Source: Lanius collurio (lineage: Eukaryota; Chordata; Aves; Passeriformes; Laniidae). Taken from it: a DNA stretch of 64,000 bases. Shown one piece after another: positions 1-12,912 of this stretch; within the stretch, counting starts at the first letter, position 1, and every line of letters starts with the position of its first letter. Under the pieces are notes generated by a model. It was not told the origin of the DNA, ran no database searches, and saw nothing but the letters and a program-made list of their open reading frames with translations. Location: contig JACBWW010000020.1 of NCBI GenBank assembly GCA_020086605.1, positions 12,311,332 to 12,375,331 of the forward strand, written 5' to 3'. The position numbers and the translations under genes were made by a program.

Positions 1-1386
1 CATTGAACTAGATATACTGCTTTTCAGCCATTGTGGGTCAATTTTCTGTTACATTTTCCAAGGCAAGGTCACAGAGGTTTCTGATTGTCCTTTCCACTGG
101 GTCCACTGATCTTCTGCATCACACACCAGCCACTAGAATTTACAAACTAGAGACCCGTGGGCAGTTAAGAGTTAAATTTATTTTTGATTTTACGTGTTGA
201 AATTTAGCTAAGACAATGTAGGATTGTGGTTTATTCTTGAAACAGTAATGCTCACATTCACCTGATCGGACTGTCAGTTTTCAGTTTATGAACAGGCAGG
301 TAGGAATGACCTGTGGACAAGCTCAGACTGAAATCAATTTCAATTTTAAAAAATTATTTCAATTAAAGAAAAAAATTAACCAGAAAAACAATTTTATTCA
401 CTCATCCTTATAATTAAAGTGCCAAAATCTAAAATTCAGAACTCTTCTGTATATAGCACAACCTTGACTTACATATGCTTACAGCATTTTTAAATAAGAA
501 TCAAGCTTAATATCCTTATGAAGAATGAACGGCTTTAGTTTCTGTACCTTTTTTATTTTTTAATTGAGATAAAATAAACAAATATATTATATTGGATTCG
601 AGCTTGAAGAGAGCTGAGTGTCATTAAGAAGCAGATTACTACTTTCATAGCCTTAAAACTTTTTTGTAGTTCAGAGGAGTCTAACTTCTACTCTGCTGAC
701 TTCATTAGAAACATGGAACATTTTGCTGCAATATCAGAGCTTGGGTGGGAAATGGCCAAAAATGCATCAGCTGGTCATCAGCATTTTCACAGGAAAAGGA
801 AAAAGAGAAAAGCTTCCAGGAGAAAAATAGGATGCTGTTTCAGCTTGAATCACACTGCAAGAACTCAAACACTCATTAAACTGAAAGCAACAATTTTGCA
901 GAGTTTAGCTCAAAATACCAATCATTTCATTGGCTTTGTCATTCTCACAGAAACGAGGAAGTCCTCAGATGCTAACTGTAATCTTTCGCACCTTATCAGT
1001 ACTCCACAATAGACACTTAATAACATGACTGATCAGGAATGGATTTTAACCCCAGAATTAATAAGGCTCTGAAATTCTTCAGTGAATAATTTAGGATTCT
1101 CAACAGCTATTCATTAAATTGGTGCATTTTTCATAGATAGATGTAGAATATAATGGAGTTAGGGACTCAGGGGCAGATCTGGAAAAACTTTTCAGAGCCA
1201 AATTCTCTCTTGAAACCAGAACTCCTTTCTACGCTATCTCAGTTACTTCCTAACTCTGAAGCATTCTATCCCCACAGGCATTTTATGTTTTAATATGAAA
1301 TTCCTGTCAGTTCTTAGGGTTTTGTTGGTGGGAAAGTCTAGAATCTCCATCATCTTGCAAGCACCAAGCAGTTTAGTGCTCAACTC
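1..1386. other. AT-rich non-coding sequence
   Basis: I see no recognisable gene, repeat family or RNA here. The longest open frame (713-1012, plus strand, 99 codons) has no domain I recognise and is of a length expected by chance. Confidence 0.5.
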
Positions 1387-1664
1387 TGTCAGGACCCAGG
1401 AGCACAGTGAGGGTATTGCCTGAACGGCGTTTATTTCCTCATGCAGCTGCTGGTAAATTGGTCTGCTGGTGGGAGGTGGAGAAGGATCACGTCTCCATCA
1501 GTTGTTGGGATGTTTCCTTCTTGTATTAAACTGCTTTCATCTTGATTTGTGAGTATTTCTTGCTTGTGCCCTTCCACAAGGAAAGGGGCAGGGGTTGTAG
1601 AGAGGAAACAGAAAGCAGGTGGCTGGGTGGGAACTTCGCTGCTGGCTGGGTTCAACCCACCACA
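1387..1664 (+). mobile_element. Possible LTR or LTR 3' part, ERV-like, plus strand
   Basis: The segment begins TGTCAGGACC and ends CCACCACA, so it has TG...CA ends. Its last 150 bases resemble the 3' end of the common avian ERVL-type LTRs: an ATTAAA signal, then a stretch like TTTATCTCAACCCATGAG (here CTTTCATCTTGATTTGTGAG), a purine-rich stretch and a GGCTGGGTTCAACCC terminus. I could not find a matching target-site duplication on the two sides. The exact boundaries, and whether it is a complete LTR, are uncertain. Confidence 0.45.
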
Positions 1665-4391
1665 GCAGGAAATATTTAACATTCTAAAGTGTAATAGTAC
1701 AATTCTCAAGGCAAGGAAGCAAAGACAAAGGACTTCTGACTTAGAACTTCTGCTTGGTAGGTAACAGAGTAAATTTCTTCAGTGCTTCCCCCAGTGCAAT
1801 ACCTACAGCAGAGTGGTATTTAAAAAAAGTAATAATTTCACCAACACTGTAGTTTTGAATTGCCTCACATAACAAACAGTTATTCTAACTGCAGTATTGG
1901 AAGCACATAAATAAGATGACACCTACACCAGGGCCTAGAAAAGATTCCTGACCTTAAACCAAAAAGCAAGTCCTCAAACTGCTGCCAAGCTTGTTACCAC
2001 ATGACTTTTGGAAACTGAATGATATTCCAGAGCAAGAGCACAACTGCTGTCACACAGAAAAGCTGATAATGTAGTTTCCACCTCAGGCTGAGGACTAAGA
2101 GATACCATTCACAGTCAGCAGTTGCCCAGCCTGCATCTTCTGGAGAAGGAAAGTATTTAGTAATGCTGGGCAGAGCGTGTTCAGCACAAAACACAGCAGT
2201 TACACTGATTATCACAGAAACTCAAGCTCAGTTTTTACATATCCAAAGCTTCTCTTCCAGCCCTTCAGACTAGCACCCTAATTACTCTGAGCTTTGTGGT
2301 AAAGACAAAAATCCTCATCTCCTGCACCACCCTGGAGCACAGACATCTCTATTGCCTTGTACATTGGCTGTCCTCTGTTCTGCTCTATTTGATATCATCA
2401 TGAAAGGGCTGTAATGGCTCAGGAAGTGCATGCAGCAGTTCTTCCTGCTGAAGAAGACTTCACTGACACATGATGGCAGAAAAAATAAACCATTATTCTG
2501 GTCTGTCCCTAAATACTAAATTGTGTTTAATGCACAGTCTGAGGAATTTTGCATATTGGTGAGGTTTTTTTTCTTTCTCACATTTTTAGTATTTGTGACA
2601 AATGTCACTGACAGGATTAGTTCAGTTGGAAGGTCTCATTGTTTTAGCTAGGACCCCAAAAAATACACCATGATGAGTATTCAAAATCACCACGCACTTA
2701 CATGACCACTAAAAAATTTAAATACATGAGACCAACTTTGCATTTGACATAAATTGGTGTCATACTCAATAGATTGTTCCAGCACTTACAGGGTACAAAA
2801 AGGCATACACTTTGATCACTATAATCTCTTGAGTAATCTTTGTTTCAACATCCATGTTCTATAATGACTAACAAAAATATTTGACTCTAAATTACACGTT
2901 TCTGAATCCTATAGCATTTTTTTTCTACTGACATGGCAAAGCCCCAGCTGCAATTTGGTGACTGTGTCACACTTCAAATAATGCTTCATCTTTAAATTTT
3001 GAAACCCATTTAGTTTAATGGTTTGTTTATAGTAGGATTGCATTGTCACAAATCACAAAAGACAGCCACTCACCACCTCCTATAAATATTTTTATCAGGA
3101 ATCTTTAAATATATTCTAGAAACTTCTACTAACTGTGGATTAAAGCTGACCTTTGAAGTTACTATTTGCATTAGTTACATTTCTAAAATAAAAATCTTCA
3201 TGACAGAGTGACATCTGCAAAAAAAAATACAATGAAAAAAAATGCTATGAGGTGCAGCTATGCTCCTATGACTTTACCATTCCTAGACTGATGCTGCCCA
3301 AAAAGACATGAATCTTAGATTCCAAAATAATATTGTGCCTAACTTTGCACAGGTGACTTTCAGTTCCTGAAACAGTTTCCAGCTGAGGACACGATAGCAT
3401 GTGCTATTTTCCTTTTATTAGTTAATCTCACCATTTTGCTTCATTCTCATAAATAAAATTCTGGCAAAACAGCAAGACAATTTAAGCTATTAGGATTCAT
3501 TCGGCTGTAATGACCTGAATGCATGGACTAAAGATATGGAAGCTATCTCTTTGTAGTTTTATATACTGAAAGATTATTAAAGATATCTAGAACTTCCTTA
3601 CACACTTCTGAGGTGTTACTGCATGTTGGCTTATTGTAGCCAATACTGGTAGACTAGCAAAGGCACCTGGGGATTCCCAGTATCAGTATCCACAGAAAAA
3701 AGAATAATCAAAGGAGAAGTTTTCAGAAGTTTGTATAAGAAATCATTACTGTGAATCGTGTGGTCTTCAACTAAAGAATTCCTGAACTTGACTAATTCCC
3801 AAAGCCCTGGGCTATCTGCTGTAACTGTTGCTGAAGCTTGTAAATACTCTGTGCAAATACAATATTCTGAACTTATTTATACAAAATCAGGCTAAATACA
3901 TGTGATTCATTATGTTTACACTTTAGTTGTTTCCTTGAAGACTGAAATACAGTGGGGAAACTTACAGCATTCCTGAAGATGATAGGCAACAAGAATCAGG
4001 TAAGAATCAACAGAGTCACATGGCAACCAAAGCACCTGATTAAGAATTATTTCTGCCATTCTTAAGAACCAGGTATAAACAGGAGAGGCATTTTCTAAAT
4101 ATTTATATCAAATACTAAAGTAAGCACAGAACACATAGTAAACAAGAATAAATACAGTCATCTTTATTCCAGCTAACTTTTTGGACAGTCATTTAATTCC
4201 ATGACAGTTGAGACCTGAGAAAACACATACATAATTATCCATATCCTTTATAACACAAAAAAAATGCCAAAAATCAATTCAGACTTGTTGACTGTAAAGA
4301 GATTTATTATAATCAAAGTAAATACAGAAAAAAAATTATTAATCCTTGTGTTTTATCCATGACAGTTCAGTCCCTTTATTTGGTAGTGGCA
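1665..4391. other. AT-rich non-coding sequence
   Basis: I recognise nothing here. Open frames are short, and neither strand shows CR1-like or LTR-like stretches. Confidence 0.5.
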
Positions 4392-4407
4392 GCACTACTA
4401 CTACCAC

Positions 4408-4458
<51 letters not shown>
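4392..4458. repeat. ACT/ATT/ATC trinucleotide microsatellite
   Basis: A run of ACT units passes into about ten ATT units and then three ATC-ATT hexamer units. Reading through it gives poly-Ile on one strand and poly-Asn/Asp on the other, so the short open frames crossing it are artefacts. Confidence 0.95.
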
Positions 4459-5330
4459 GCTGCTGCAACACAATTATGTAATTGCTAACATAACTAAAAG
4501 AGCAGAGTTTAATCATGTATTTCATATGTGTAACAAGATGTCTGAGGCCTGTAAGGATACATGAGCATGCATACAGTGTCAACTGAATTGTCCCATATTA
4601 ATATGTATAATAATTAGAGACATAATAGTTGCCAGTCCATCAAAAAATGAGAATTTTTTTGAAAGGTGATTCACATTTAAGATAAAGACAAGAATGAGGA
4701 GCAATGTATGACTTATTGTTCATTCCACAGGAGACCTCCAAGTCCCTTCAAGGGTGATAAAAACAAAAATTTACAGAATCTGGTTATTTTTTAATTTGCG
4801 TTTAAAACTTGTTCATTTTTGTATTTCAGTTTATCCAATACTTTTATGACATAAGCTGAGCTGGCTAAAACAAAATTTCTCAAATCTGAGGAAGGCGCTC
4901 TAGCCTTAGGGCTACTGTATAAAAAGCAAGTACTGTGAGCATTTCCAGACAGCATTAGCTTCTAATGAACTCCCGAAAGCTGAACTGGATGGGTGCCATA
5001 CTGTAGTTTTTCCACGGACTTGATTCCAGCAGGGACCTAAGGTAAAGTGATGAAATATCAGTGACATCCTGTCCTTCAGTATTTCCCCTTTATCCAAATC
5101 TAGTGGTCCTCTCACTCACAGTGCTGACTTTTAGGATCACTTTACTGTACAGCGTAAAGCATGATCTTAGGAGTCTGAGCACAGCACCTTCACTCCAGGG
5201 TCTGGACATAAGTAGCCAGAGGCCTAAAATCTCTAAATTACCTAAACTCAGATCCTCCTGAAACAAAACAAGATCTACTATTAGCATTTCATGTAAAATT
5301 TATAAAATTCTGCACTGTGAAAGTTGCCTC
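4459..5330. other. Non-coding sequence
   Basis: I recognise no feature in this stretch. Confidence 0.45.
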
Positions 5331-6530
5331 TTAAGCGTGTAACCAGGCCTCTAGGTAATATTCATTTTTCGTGGCGTTCTTTTCTTCTCTTTGGTCATTA
5401 CTATAGAAAAGAAGGATAATCTCCCTCAACCTGCTGGCAATGCTCTTCCTATTACAATGGCCTCCTGTTACAGTCCAGGAAGCCATTTTACCACTGGAAC
5501 ACATTGCTAATTCACATTGTTTATTGACGAGAGTTCCCAGGTCCTTTTCTGCAAAGGTGCTTTCCATCCAGTTGGTCCCCAACATTGCTGACTGGGGTTA
5601 TTCTACCCCTAGTGCAGGACTTGGTATCTCCTTTTGTTGAACATTGGGACATTCCTACTGGCCCATTTTTCCAACCTATTGCAATCTATTCGAATGACTG
5701 CACATCCATCTGGTCTATCAACCACCCCTCCCAGTTTTGTATCACTTCCAAACTAGTTGAGGGTGCACTCTGACCAACCATCCAAAAAATTAACTAAGAT
5801 ACTAAACAGTATAGGATCCCATATCACCCTTGGGTATCACAAGGAACTAGTCTTCAACTGGACTTCCTGCCACTGATCACAACCCCTTAAACCCTGAAGT
5901 TTAGCCACTTTTCAATCTACCTGAATGTCTATATCTAGTTCATAGTTCTTCAGCTTGTGTATGAGGATGTAATGTTTTGGAAAGCCCTGCTAAGTTCAAG
6001 AAACAGTACTATACTCCATCCACCAATCCAGTGATCTCGTCATAGAAGGATGACATCTGCTGTCTTCCCCTCAAAAACCTCTCCCAGTTACTGCAGCCTC
6101 TCACACCTAACCAGGCACAGCCTCTCAGTGATGTTGGCCAGCTCACTCTGCACTAGTGAGATACACTCAATGTGTTTAGATATTCTCTAAACTGGTCCCC
6201 TTCCACTGAGGAAGTCTCTCTTGCTCCAGACTTCCCCATCAATCTCAGGGATGTGGGACTCCCAAAAGCAAAGAAGATGTTGAGTACCTCAACCCTGTCC
6301 ATATCCTTTGTCACCATACCCTCAGATATATTCAGCAGCAGGCCCATATTCTCTGAAATTTGTTCAGCTGCTCATAAACCTGTAGAAGCCATTCTTGCTG
6401 CCCTTCCTGTCCCTTGCCAGATTCAACTCCATATGCCTTTGGCTTTCCTTACACTGTCCCCATAACGTTTGGACCAGCTCTCCATGTTCCTCCCAGTCCC
6501 CACTTCCACCTCTCGTATGTTTCCTTTTTA
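5331..6530 (-). mobile_element. CR1 LINE fragment (ORF2 linker, RT and C-terminal part), minus strand
   Basis: Read on the minus strand this is a decayed CR1 non-LTR retrotransposon. The frame at 6153-6347 contains MVTKDMDRVEVLNIFF, matching the endonuclease-RT linker of CR1 ORF2. Around 5985 the sequence corresponds to the RT motif LDFSKAFDTV, and near 5740 to the degenerate FADDTKLG region. The frame at 5331-5585 contains FAEKDLGTLV and SIASRLREIILLFYS, which are C-terminal ORF2 blocks. Several frameshifts and stops make it a dead copy. The true 3' end of CR1 is missing, so the copy is truncated at both ends. Confidence 0.85.
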
Positions 6531-7015
6531 TATTGATATCCTTGTATATTCCTTTTTATATTTTAATTTTAAAGGCCTGCTTATAAATACATGTATGTAT
6601 GATGGATTAAAACAAATTACTTTATTTACAATTATGTGTGTGTGTGTGTATAGCTTCAGTGCCACGAAAAAATTACCAGCATTAATCAACCCAGAAGAGA
6701 TAACTCATACATTAAATGCATCTTTTTTATGCTCCTGTAACAGTATTCAACCACTAACATCAAATTAATCATGTTCTGAGGTGAAGCAATTATGCAGTTC
6801 ACCATTTAATCAATAATCAGTGCAATCATTTACAACCTTAACTTCTAAGGTAGTCCTGATTTCCCTGGGAAAAAAATCTGCACTGCTAAAACTAGCATGA
6901 CTCATATGCCAGGGCAATCACTTGCATCGTCAGAATTGCTAGTTGTCTCACTGAGATTATATGACTACATAAATGTTTGAGTAGCTGGCTGCCATCATCA
7001 TGAGACCTCTATGAT
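6531..7015. other. Non-coding spacer with a short TG run
   Basis: Between two oppositely oriented CR1 copies. It contains a (TG)n run at 6635-6649; otherwise I recognise nothing. Confidence 0.5.
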
Positions 7016-8358
7016 TTTTGAACGGTCTTGGGAATCCAGAGAGGTCCCCATCAATGGGAAGCTGCCACCCATTGTCCCAACTTACAAGAAGGTTCAAGAA
7101 GAATGTTCCTGGAAACTATAGGCCCGTCAGTCTCACTTCAAGGCCTGGTAAAACTACAGATTACAGGAGCAGATTATTCTAGGAGTTATTGAAAAATATC
7201 TGAAGGACAATGCAGCCATTGATCACAGCCAGTGCAACTTCACAAGAGCAAAGTCCAGCATAATCAACCTAATTTCCTTTCCCAACAAGGTGATCGAAGG
7301 AAGCCAGTAACCTGTTTAGATTTCAGTAAAGCTTTTGATACTGTATCTTACAGTATTCTTCTGGACAAAATGTGTAGCACACAGTTGGATAAATACAGCA
7401 TGCAATGAGTGAGCAACCGGCTCACAGGTCAGGCACAAAGGGTTATTATGAGCGGGGGTTAGGTTGCATTAGGCTGGTGACTGACCACTTGGGGTTTCAC
7501 CAGCCTCCAATTTAGGGCCAGCATTCTTCAACATCTTCATAACTTACCTGTATGATTGACCAAAAACTATACTACGTAATTTTACCTATGACAGATATTT
7601 GGGAGGAGCTGTTGGCTCCCTCAAAAGCAGAGAGGTCCTTCAGAAAGATCCTGACAAATCAGAGGGTTGGGCAATTACCAACCATATGAAGTTTAAGGGC
7701 AAATGCTGGATTCTACCCCTGAAATAAGGCAACCATGGTGTACATACAGACTGGGGAGTGGGAAGCTGGAAAACAGCTCTGCAGTAAGAGATCTATAGGT
7801 TCTGGTCAATGGAAAGTTGAACATGAGTCAGCAGTGCCCTGGCAGCCAGGAGGGTCAACTGCATCCTGGGGGACATCAGGCACAGCATCTCCAGCCGGAC
7901 AAGGGAAGGATTGTCCCGCTCTGCTCTCCACTGGAGCAGCCTCACATCAAGTGCTGTGTGCAGTTTTGGGTGCCACAGCATAAGAAGGTTGCTTGGTTTG
8001 TTCAATATGGAGAAGGATGGGACATCTTATTGCAGTCTACAGCTTCCTCACAAGGGGAAGCAGAGGGACAAGCATTGATCTCTTCTCCCTGGTGACCAGG
8101 ACCCAAAGGTCATGAATCTGCATCAGGGGAGCTTTAGGCTCAATATTAGGATAAGGTTTCTCACACAAAGACTGGCTGGACACTGGAACAGTCTCCCCAG
8201 GGAAGCAGTCATGGCACCAAACCTGCCAAAGTACAAGAAGCATCTGGACAATGCTCTCAAGCATATGATCTGATTCTTAAGGCTGTGCAGGGCCAGGAAC
8301 TGGACTTGATTCTGGTCAGTCCTTTCCAACTCAGGATATTCTACGATTCTAAGAGTAT
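7016..8358 (+). mobile_element. CR1 LINE, RT to 3' end, plus strand
   Basis: A plus-strand CR1 copy running from the RT region to the true 3' terminus. Around 7080-7140 it matches the VPIYKKG / NYRPVSLTS blocks. At about 7320-7350 it encodes DFSKAFDTVS, a core RT motif. Around 7690 it matches the MKFNKGKC block, and near 7930-7970 the IKCCVQFW-like block. It ends at 8358 with the CR1 terminal signature ATTCTACGATTCTAAG. Stops and indels in all frames show it is dead. There is no poly(A) tail, as expected for CR1. Confidence 0.9.
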
Positions 8359-8527
8359 GTACAGAAAAAAACCCTACAACTAAAAGGTGCAAATCCCTTC
8401 AGGGAAGGGTTCTGCACTTGTGGTGATTTTCCCCCACTCATTTCAGGCAACATCTGCTTAGCACTATTCAGAAACATTTGCAAATATTATCTTGTCAAAG
8501 CAGCTATTGCATCTTTTTCTTAAAAGA

Positions 8528-9150
8528 ACAGTTGTTTATACAATCACAGAGAGTTCCCAGAAGGGATCTCTGAGGAGCATTTACTCCAGTCTTTGATTCA
8601 TTGCAGTTCTGGTTTGATCAGTTTCTTCAGATATTTAGCTATTTAAGTTTTATATATCTCCAAGGAGGAAGGCTCTGTGTGGAGCCTCTCTGGGAAATAC
8701 AAGACTCTCTGGGAAACATGTTCCTACATTTGATCACTCTCATGGTAAAACATATATTTGATTAATTGGATTTTCTGTTGTTGTACCTTGTGTCCTCTTA
8801 TTTCTATTTAGAGTGCTTCATCTTCTCTTTAGCTACCCATTAGGCAGCTGATAACAGCAGTAAGATCCCTGTTTAGCTTTCTTATGACTGAACAAACCCA
8901 TCTCTTCTGCACATTGTACACTCCATTCATTTTAGTGCCATCTGTTAGATTTGCTCCACTGCATTAACATCCTCCTCACACTGGGAATCCAAAACTGTAC
9001 TTTAGATGCAGCTTCACAACTCATGAGTCAGGGGGCTGAACCACTTTTTACCCTGCTACTTACATTCCATTGCAGTTACCCTACCCTTATGTTACACTCT
9101 AGCTAGGCACATTTGCCTAAGTGATACTGGACTGGCTCTACCTGCTTCAT
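8528..9150 (-). mobile_element. Old, divergent CR1 3' fragment, minus strand
   Basis: Reading the plus strand I see heavily mutated versions of the CR1 3'-region antisense landmarks: TCTCCAAGGAGGAAGGCTCT near 8660, CATTAGGCAGCTGATAACAG near 8840, CTGAACAAACCCATCTC near 8888, and CCAAAACTGTACTTTAGATG near 8990. Divergence is clearly higher than in the neighbouring CR1 copies, so this is an older insertion. Confidence 0.65.
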
Positions 9151-11584
9151 ATATTCTTAAACACACTCCCCTCTTTATACTTTAGAAGGAAGCACAACAG
9201 GATGTAAAGCTAGAGTTGTAACCTTAAATTCCATTGTCTGAGGACAGAAGGACTATTTAATTTGCTTTGTTTATTGATGGAGGACTAGATGTTTTGCGTC
9301 TTTTAATTCTGTAATTGCTCCAGAGCAATCAGGCTGTTTAAAATCATGTCACAATCTGGACTACTTTCTAGTTCTAAATATCTAAACTACCAACTCTCTT
9401 TTTCTTAGTTTACTTTTATTACATTATATTTTCTGCTATTGGCAAAGAGCTGAAGAATATGAAAAATAGCCACAACAGCAAACACCCTGTAAATCATAAG
9501 TCACGTGGACTGCCAAATGATGGAATTGTAAATGAGTTTGCTTTTCTTGGTAAAATTCCAGCTGAAGAGTAACTAGCGCTACTATTTTGATAATAAAAAC
9601 TGTGGAAGAATAATAATTTATAATAAAAGACATTTAGAAGCTGGAGTGAGAAGACTTGATTTTGTATAAAATCCCCATGGTAGAAGACATGGATAAGAAC
9701 AGGCATGTTCAATTCCATATATACTCCAGTATGAGATGGAGCAAACTGAGACACTAATATAAAGTATGTGTCACACAAATAACCTAACCTTTATCTTTGA
9801 TTAAATTAAAGTTGAAGGATTCTTTGAATGGATTGGTGGTTTAATTCTAAACTTTTGATCAGTTCATCACTGACTTTCTTTCACAGACTCTCCTGAAATC
9901 TTTCAGACTCCATAGAACAGAATCATGTGCAAGAAGTTCAAGATAGACCTCTTGGAAATCTACCTCCAGGTGGATTAAAACTTCTCTGCCTCTTGCCTCA
10001 GTGCATCCACCTCACTCAACTTATTTTTTAAAGTCTCAGTAAAACACTGTATGACTTAAATCAGAAAAAGAGCTATCACCAGAAACTGAAAAATGTAAGT
10101 TCTGAAATACAGACTGGATAGTAGTAGTTGAAACCAAAATATCTCAAGCACTGTTTCACACTTCTGGAGTACCCTGCTTTAATAAAGATCTTTGTAAAAG
10201 AAAGCAGCAGTATGATATATCAGTAACTAGACTAGAATACACTGGAATACATACATAACTCTCACATAGTAGCCAATTATATTATTTTAAAGCAGAAAGA
10301 AAGTAGGCCCTTGGGTAGCTTTTACCCTACAGAAATAAAAGCCACTGAGGGAAGAGCCATTTTGTCTCATGTCCAACACAGTCCATGGTGAAGTACCAGA
10401 TAAAATCTACAACTCTGAGGGGCAGGAAAAAGTGCTGAAGACCAGAAGCATCATCCTGAACTTTATCCCTGTTCCTACCCCTTAATCAGTTACTGCCATA
10501 AAGAAATCTAATTCCTGAGCTGCTCTTAGATCCAACAGGCACAGAGAGTTGCTGTTATGGACCAACCCCAGTGTCCCACAGTTTGAGTGACTGCACGCTT
10601 GTCCCTTCACTGCCCACCAGCACCCCACATCTGCACAGCTGGGCTTTCCACCACCTCTGGCACCATGCAAGCTGATGTGCTGGGGACCACTTTCTTGTAA
10701 AAGATGGATGATAACTGCAAATCCCCTTCATTCTGTCCCAAATTTACTGCTGGTGGACTGGGGCCTTCCCTGCCCTCCAGAGTGAGAGGGCTCAGTCCCA
10801 TCTCTCCACTGCCCAGTGCTCCAGTAACCATCTGCAGGGCTGTCCATGGTTGATGATTTTCTCCAGCCAGGGCAGGAACTCTGTGCTTGCATCTCACGAA
10901 CCTGAAATGGAGACCAGCTGGGGGGAAGAAGAAAGATAGAGAACCCTGCCTCCTCTCACTGGCTCCAGGTCCATCTCCATAACATGTGTCCTGTACTGTC
11001 CAGTGTAAAATACAGGTCTGGCCTTTAGAAACATGGCCAGGAATGAAGGACTAGAAATTCCTTCTGGCCAAGGACCTGCTACAGCCACCACTTGTAGTGC
11101 ATATAAAAAGGAACTTTTCTCACTCAAAAGTTATCCACTCTGTTTTGGAAGAAAGGAAAGAGGGATGCAAGGTGCAGAGAGGGAGATATATTTCTGCCTT
11201 TACAAGAGCTTCTGGCTCCACTTTTTAGTCGTGATAAAACACTGGTGACACCAGCCCAGTGACTCCATAGAGACTAACTGGGTGCTGACTGAACTGATCT
11301 GCTTCAGCTTGGTGGTAATTTTGGACTCCCTTTGTTGACTCACCTCTTACTGAAATTGTATCCGACTACTTGTTGCACACTTCTGCCTGGCAGTCTTAGA
11401 GGATCAGAGATTCTAAACAAAATTTACAAGACCAACCTCTCTGTCTCTCTATTCCATATGTTCAGTACAAACCATCTATAGTGGGATAAATGTTTGTTCG
11501 CTTAGGGACAGTAGTCATTAAAGTTTCAGCAAAATTCTAAAAAGAAATCCTCAGCTTTCCTTTTTTTTGCTTGGTTTTGTGTTT
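9151..11584. other. Non-coding sequence, moderately GC-richer at 10.5-11.0 kb
   Basis: I recognise no gene or repeat family. Several overlapping 70-96-codon open frames at 10,480-11,250 are explained by the local rise in GC and show no conserved domain. Confidence 0.45.
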
Positions 11585-11589
11585 AGGGT

Positions 11590-12907
11590 TGTCATGGTTT
11601 GACACTGGCCCAAAGCCAGGTGCCCACAAGAGTCATTCACTCACCCTCACCTGCCACAGCTGGGCAGAGGACGGAAAAGGAAAAAAAATTAACAAAAAAT
11701 TAAAAATTAATACATGAGTGAAATAAGCACCAGGAGAAACACTTCAAGGGCGAAACAGGCTCAACTTAAGTTATGAAGTGAATTTATTACTACCAGAATC
11801 TGAGGAGGATAATGAGAAGTAAAATAAGCCCTTAGAACACCTTCCCCCTCAGCCCCTCCCCCCTTCCCACCGACAGCGCAGGAAGACAGGGCACAGGGGT
11901 TTGGTCAGTCCATCACTGAGATTTCCTTCTGCTGCTCCAGAAGGAAAGTGAGCATCTGTGAGGCCGTGGGTCTGTCCTACAGGACACGGTTCTGAACTTC
12001 CCCAGGGTGGGTCCGCTCCCAGGAGCAGCAGCCACTGCCCCTGCAGCAGCGTGAGCCCCTCCCATAGCACAGAGCCCTCCCAAACCTGCCGTGAGCCCCT
12101 CCCAGGGCACAGAGCCCTCCAAACCTGCCGTGAGCCCCTCCCAGGGCACACAGCTCCCCAAAACTGCTGTAAGGTGAGCCCCTCCCGGGGCACACAGCCC
12201 TCCGAAACCTGCCGTGAGCCCCTGCCAGGGCACAGAGCCCTCCCAAACCTGCCGTGAGACCCTCCCAGGGCACAGAGCCCTCCCAAACCTGCCGTGAGCC
12301 CCTCCCAGGGCACAGAGCCCTCCCCAAACTGCTGTCCCTGGCTCTCTCTTCCCTCGGGTGCAGTCCCCCAAGGACAGGCTGCTCTAGCCTGGAAGCAGGC
12401 CCTCTCTCTCCACTGGGTCTCCCACAGGATCACAGCCTCCTCCAGGCATCCCCCCGCTCCGGTGTGAGCACCTCCCCACGGGCTGTGGATGGATTCCTGT
12501 ATCCCCCATGGACCCATGGGCTGCAGGAGGACAACCTCCTTCACCATGGTCTGCACCTCAGCCTGCAGAGGAATCGGCTCCGGCGCCTGGAGCACCTCCT
12601 GCCCCTCCTTCTTCACTGACCTTGGTGTCTCCATGTTGTTTTCCCTCACACTTTCTCACCTCCTCCTCTTCTCTGACTAGAATCCAAAACCTTGTCACTT
12701 TAATTTGATTTTCTTCTTAAATATGTCATCACAGAGGCATTACCAGCCTCTCTCATTTGCCTAGTTTTGGCCAGCAGCATGTACATCTTCAGAGCCATTA
12801 GCCATTGGCTCTGCTGGACATGGTGGGAAGCTTCCAGCAGCTTCCTCACAGGAGCCAGCTTTGTATCCCTCCTGCTACCTAAAACCAGGCTATGCTAAAC
12901 CAGTACA
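11590..12907 (-). mobile_element. ERVL-type solo LTR with internal tandem repeats, minus strand
   Basis: The plus strand begins TGTCATGGTTTGACACTGGC at 11590, the antisense 3' terminus of a widespread avian endogenous-retrovirus LTR family, and ends CCAGTACA at 12907. It therefore has TG...CA ends over about 1,318 bp. Flanks are AGGGT (11585-11589) and GGGGT (12908-12912), a 5-bp target-site duplication with one mismatch. On the minus strand an AATAAA signal lies at 11783-11788. No internal retroviral genes are present, so it is a solo LTR. The 266-codon minus frame at 11849-12649 is a by-product of the GC-rich repeats inside it. Confidence 0.85.
12051..12335. repeat. Seven-unit tandem array of about 40 bp inside the ERVL LTR
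   Basis: Units start with GTGAG(C/A)CCCT at 12051, 12091, 12130, 12174, 12214, 12254 and 12294. Each continues CCCAGGGCACAGAGCCCTCC and ends AAACCTGCC or a variant. Unit 3 carries a short insertion and units 3 and 7 share an AAACTGCTGT end. On the element's sense strand the array lies upstream of the AATAAA, that is in U3, where repeated units often act as enhancers. That role is inference. Confidence 0.95.
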
Positions 12908-12912
12908 GGGGT

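Noticed and set aside
9880..10010. Possible CR1 3' end (ATAGAACAGAATCAT)
   Set aside because: Only a short similarity; the adjoining bases do not follow the CR1 order.
11849..12649. 266-codon minus-strand open frame with Gly/Leu/Cys repeats
   Set aside because: It is produced by the 40-bp GC-rich tandem array inside an ERVL-type LTR; two other frames across the array give similar repetitive peptides.
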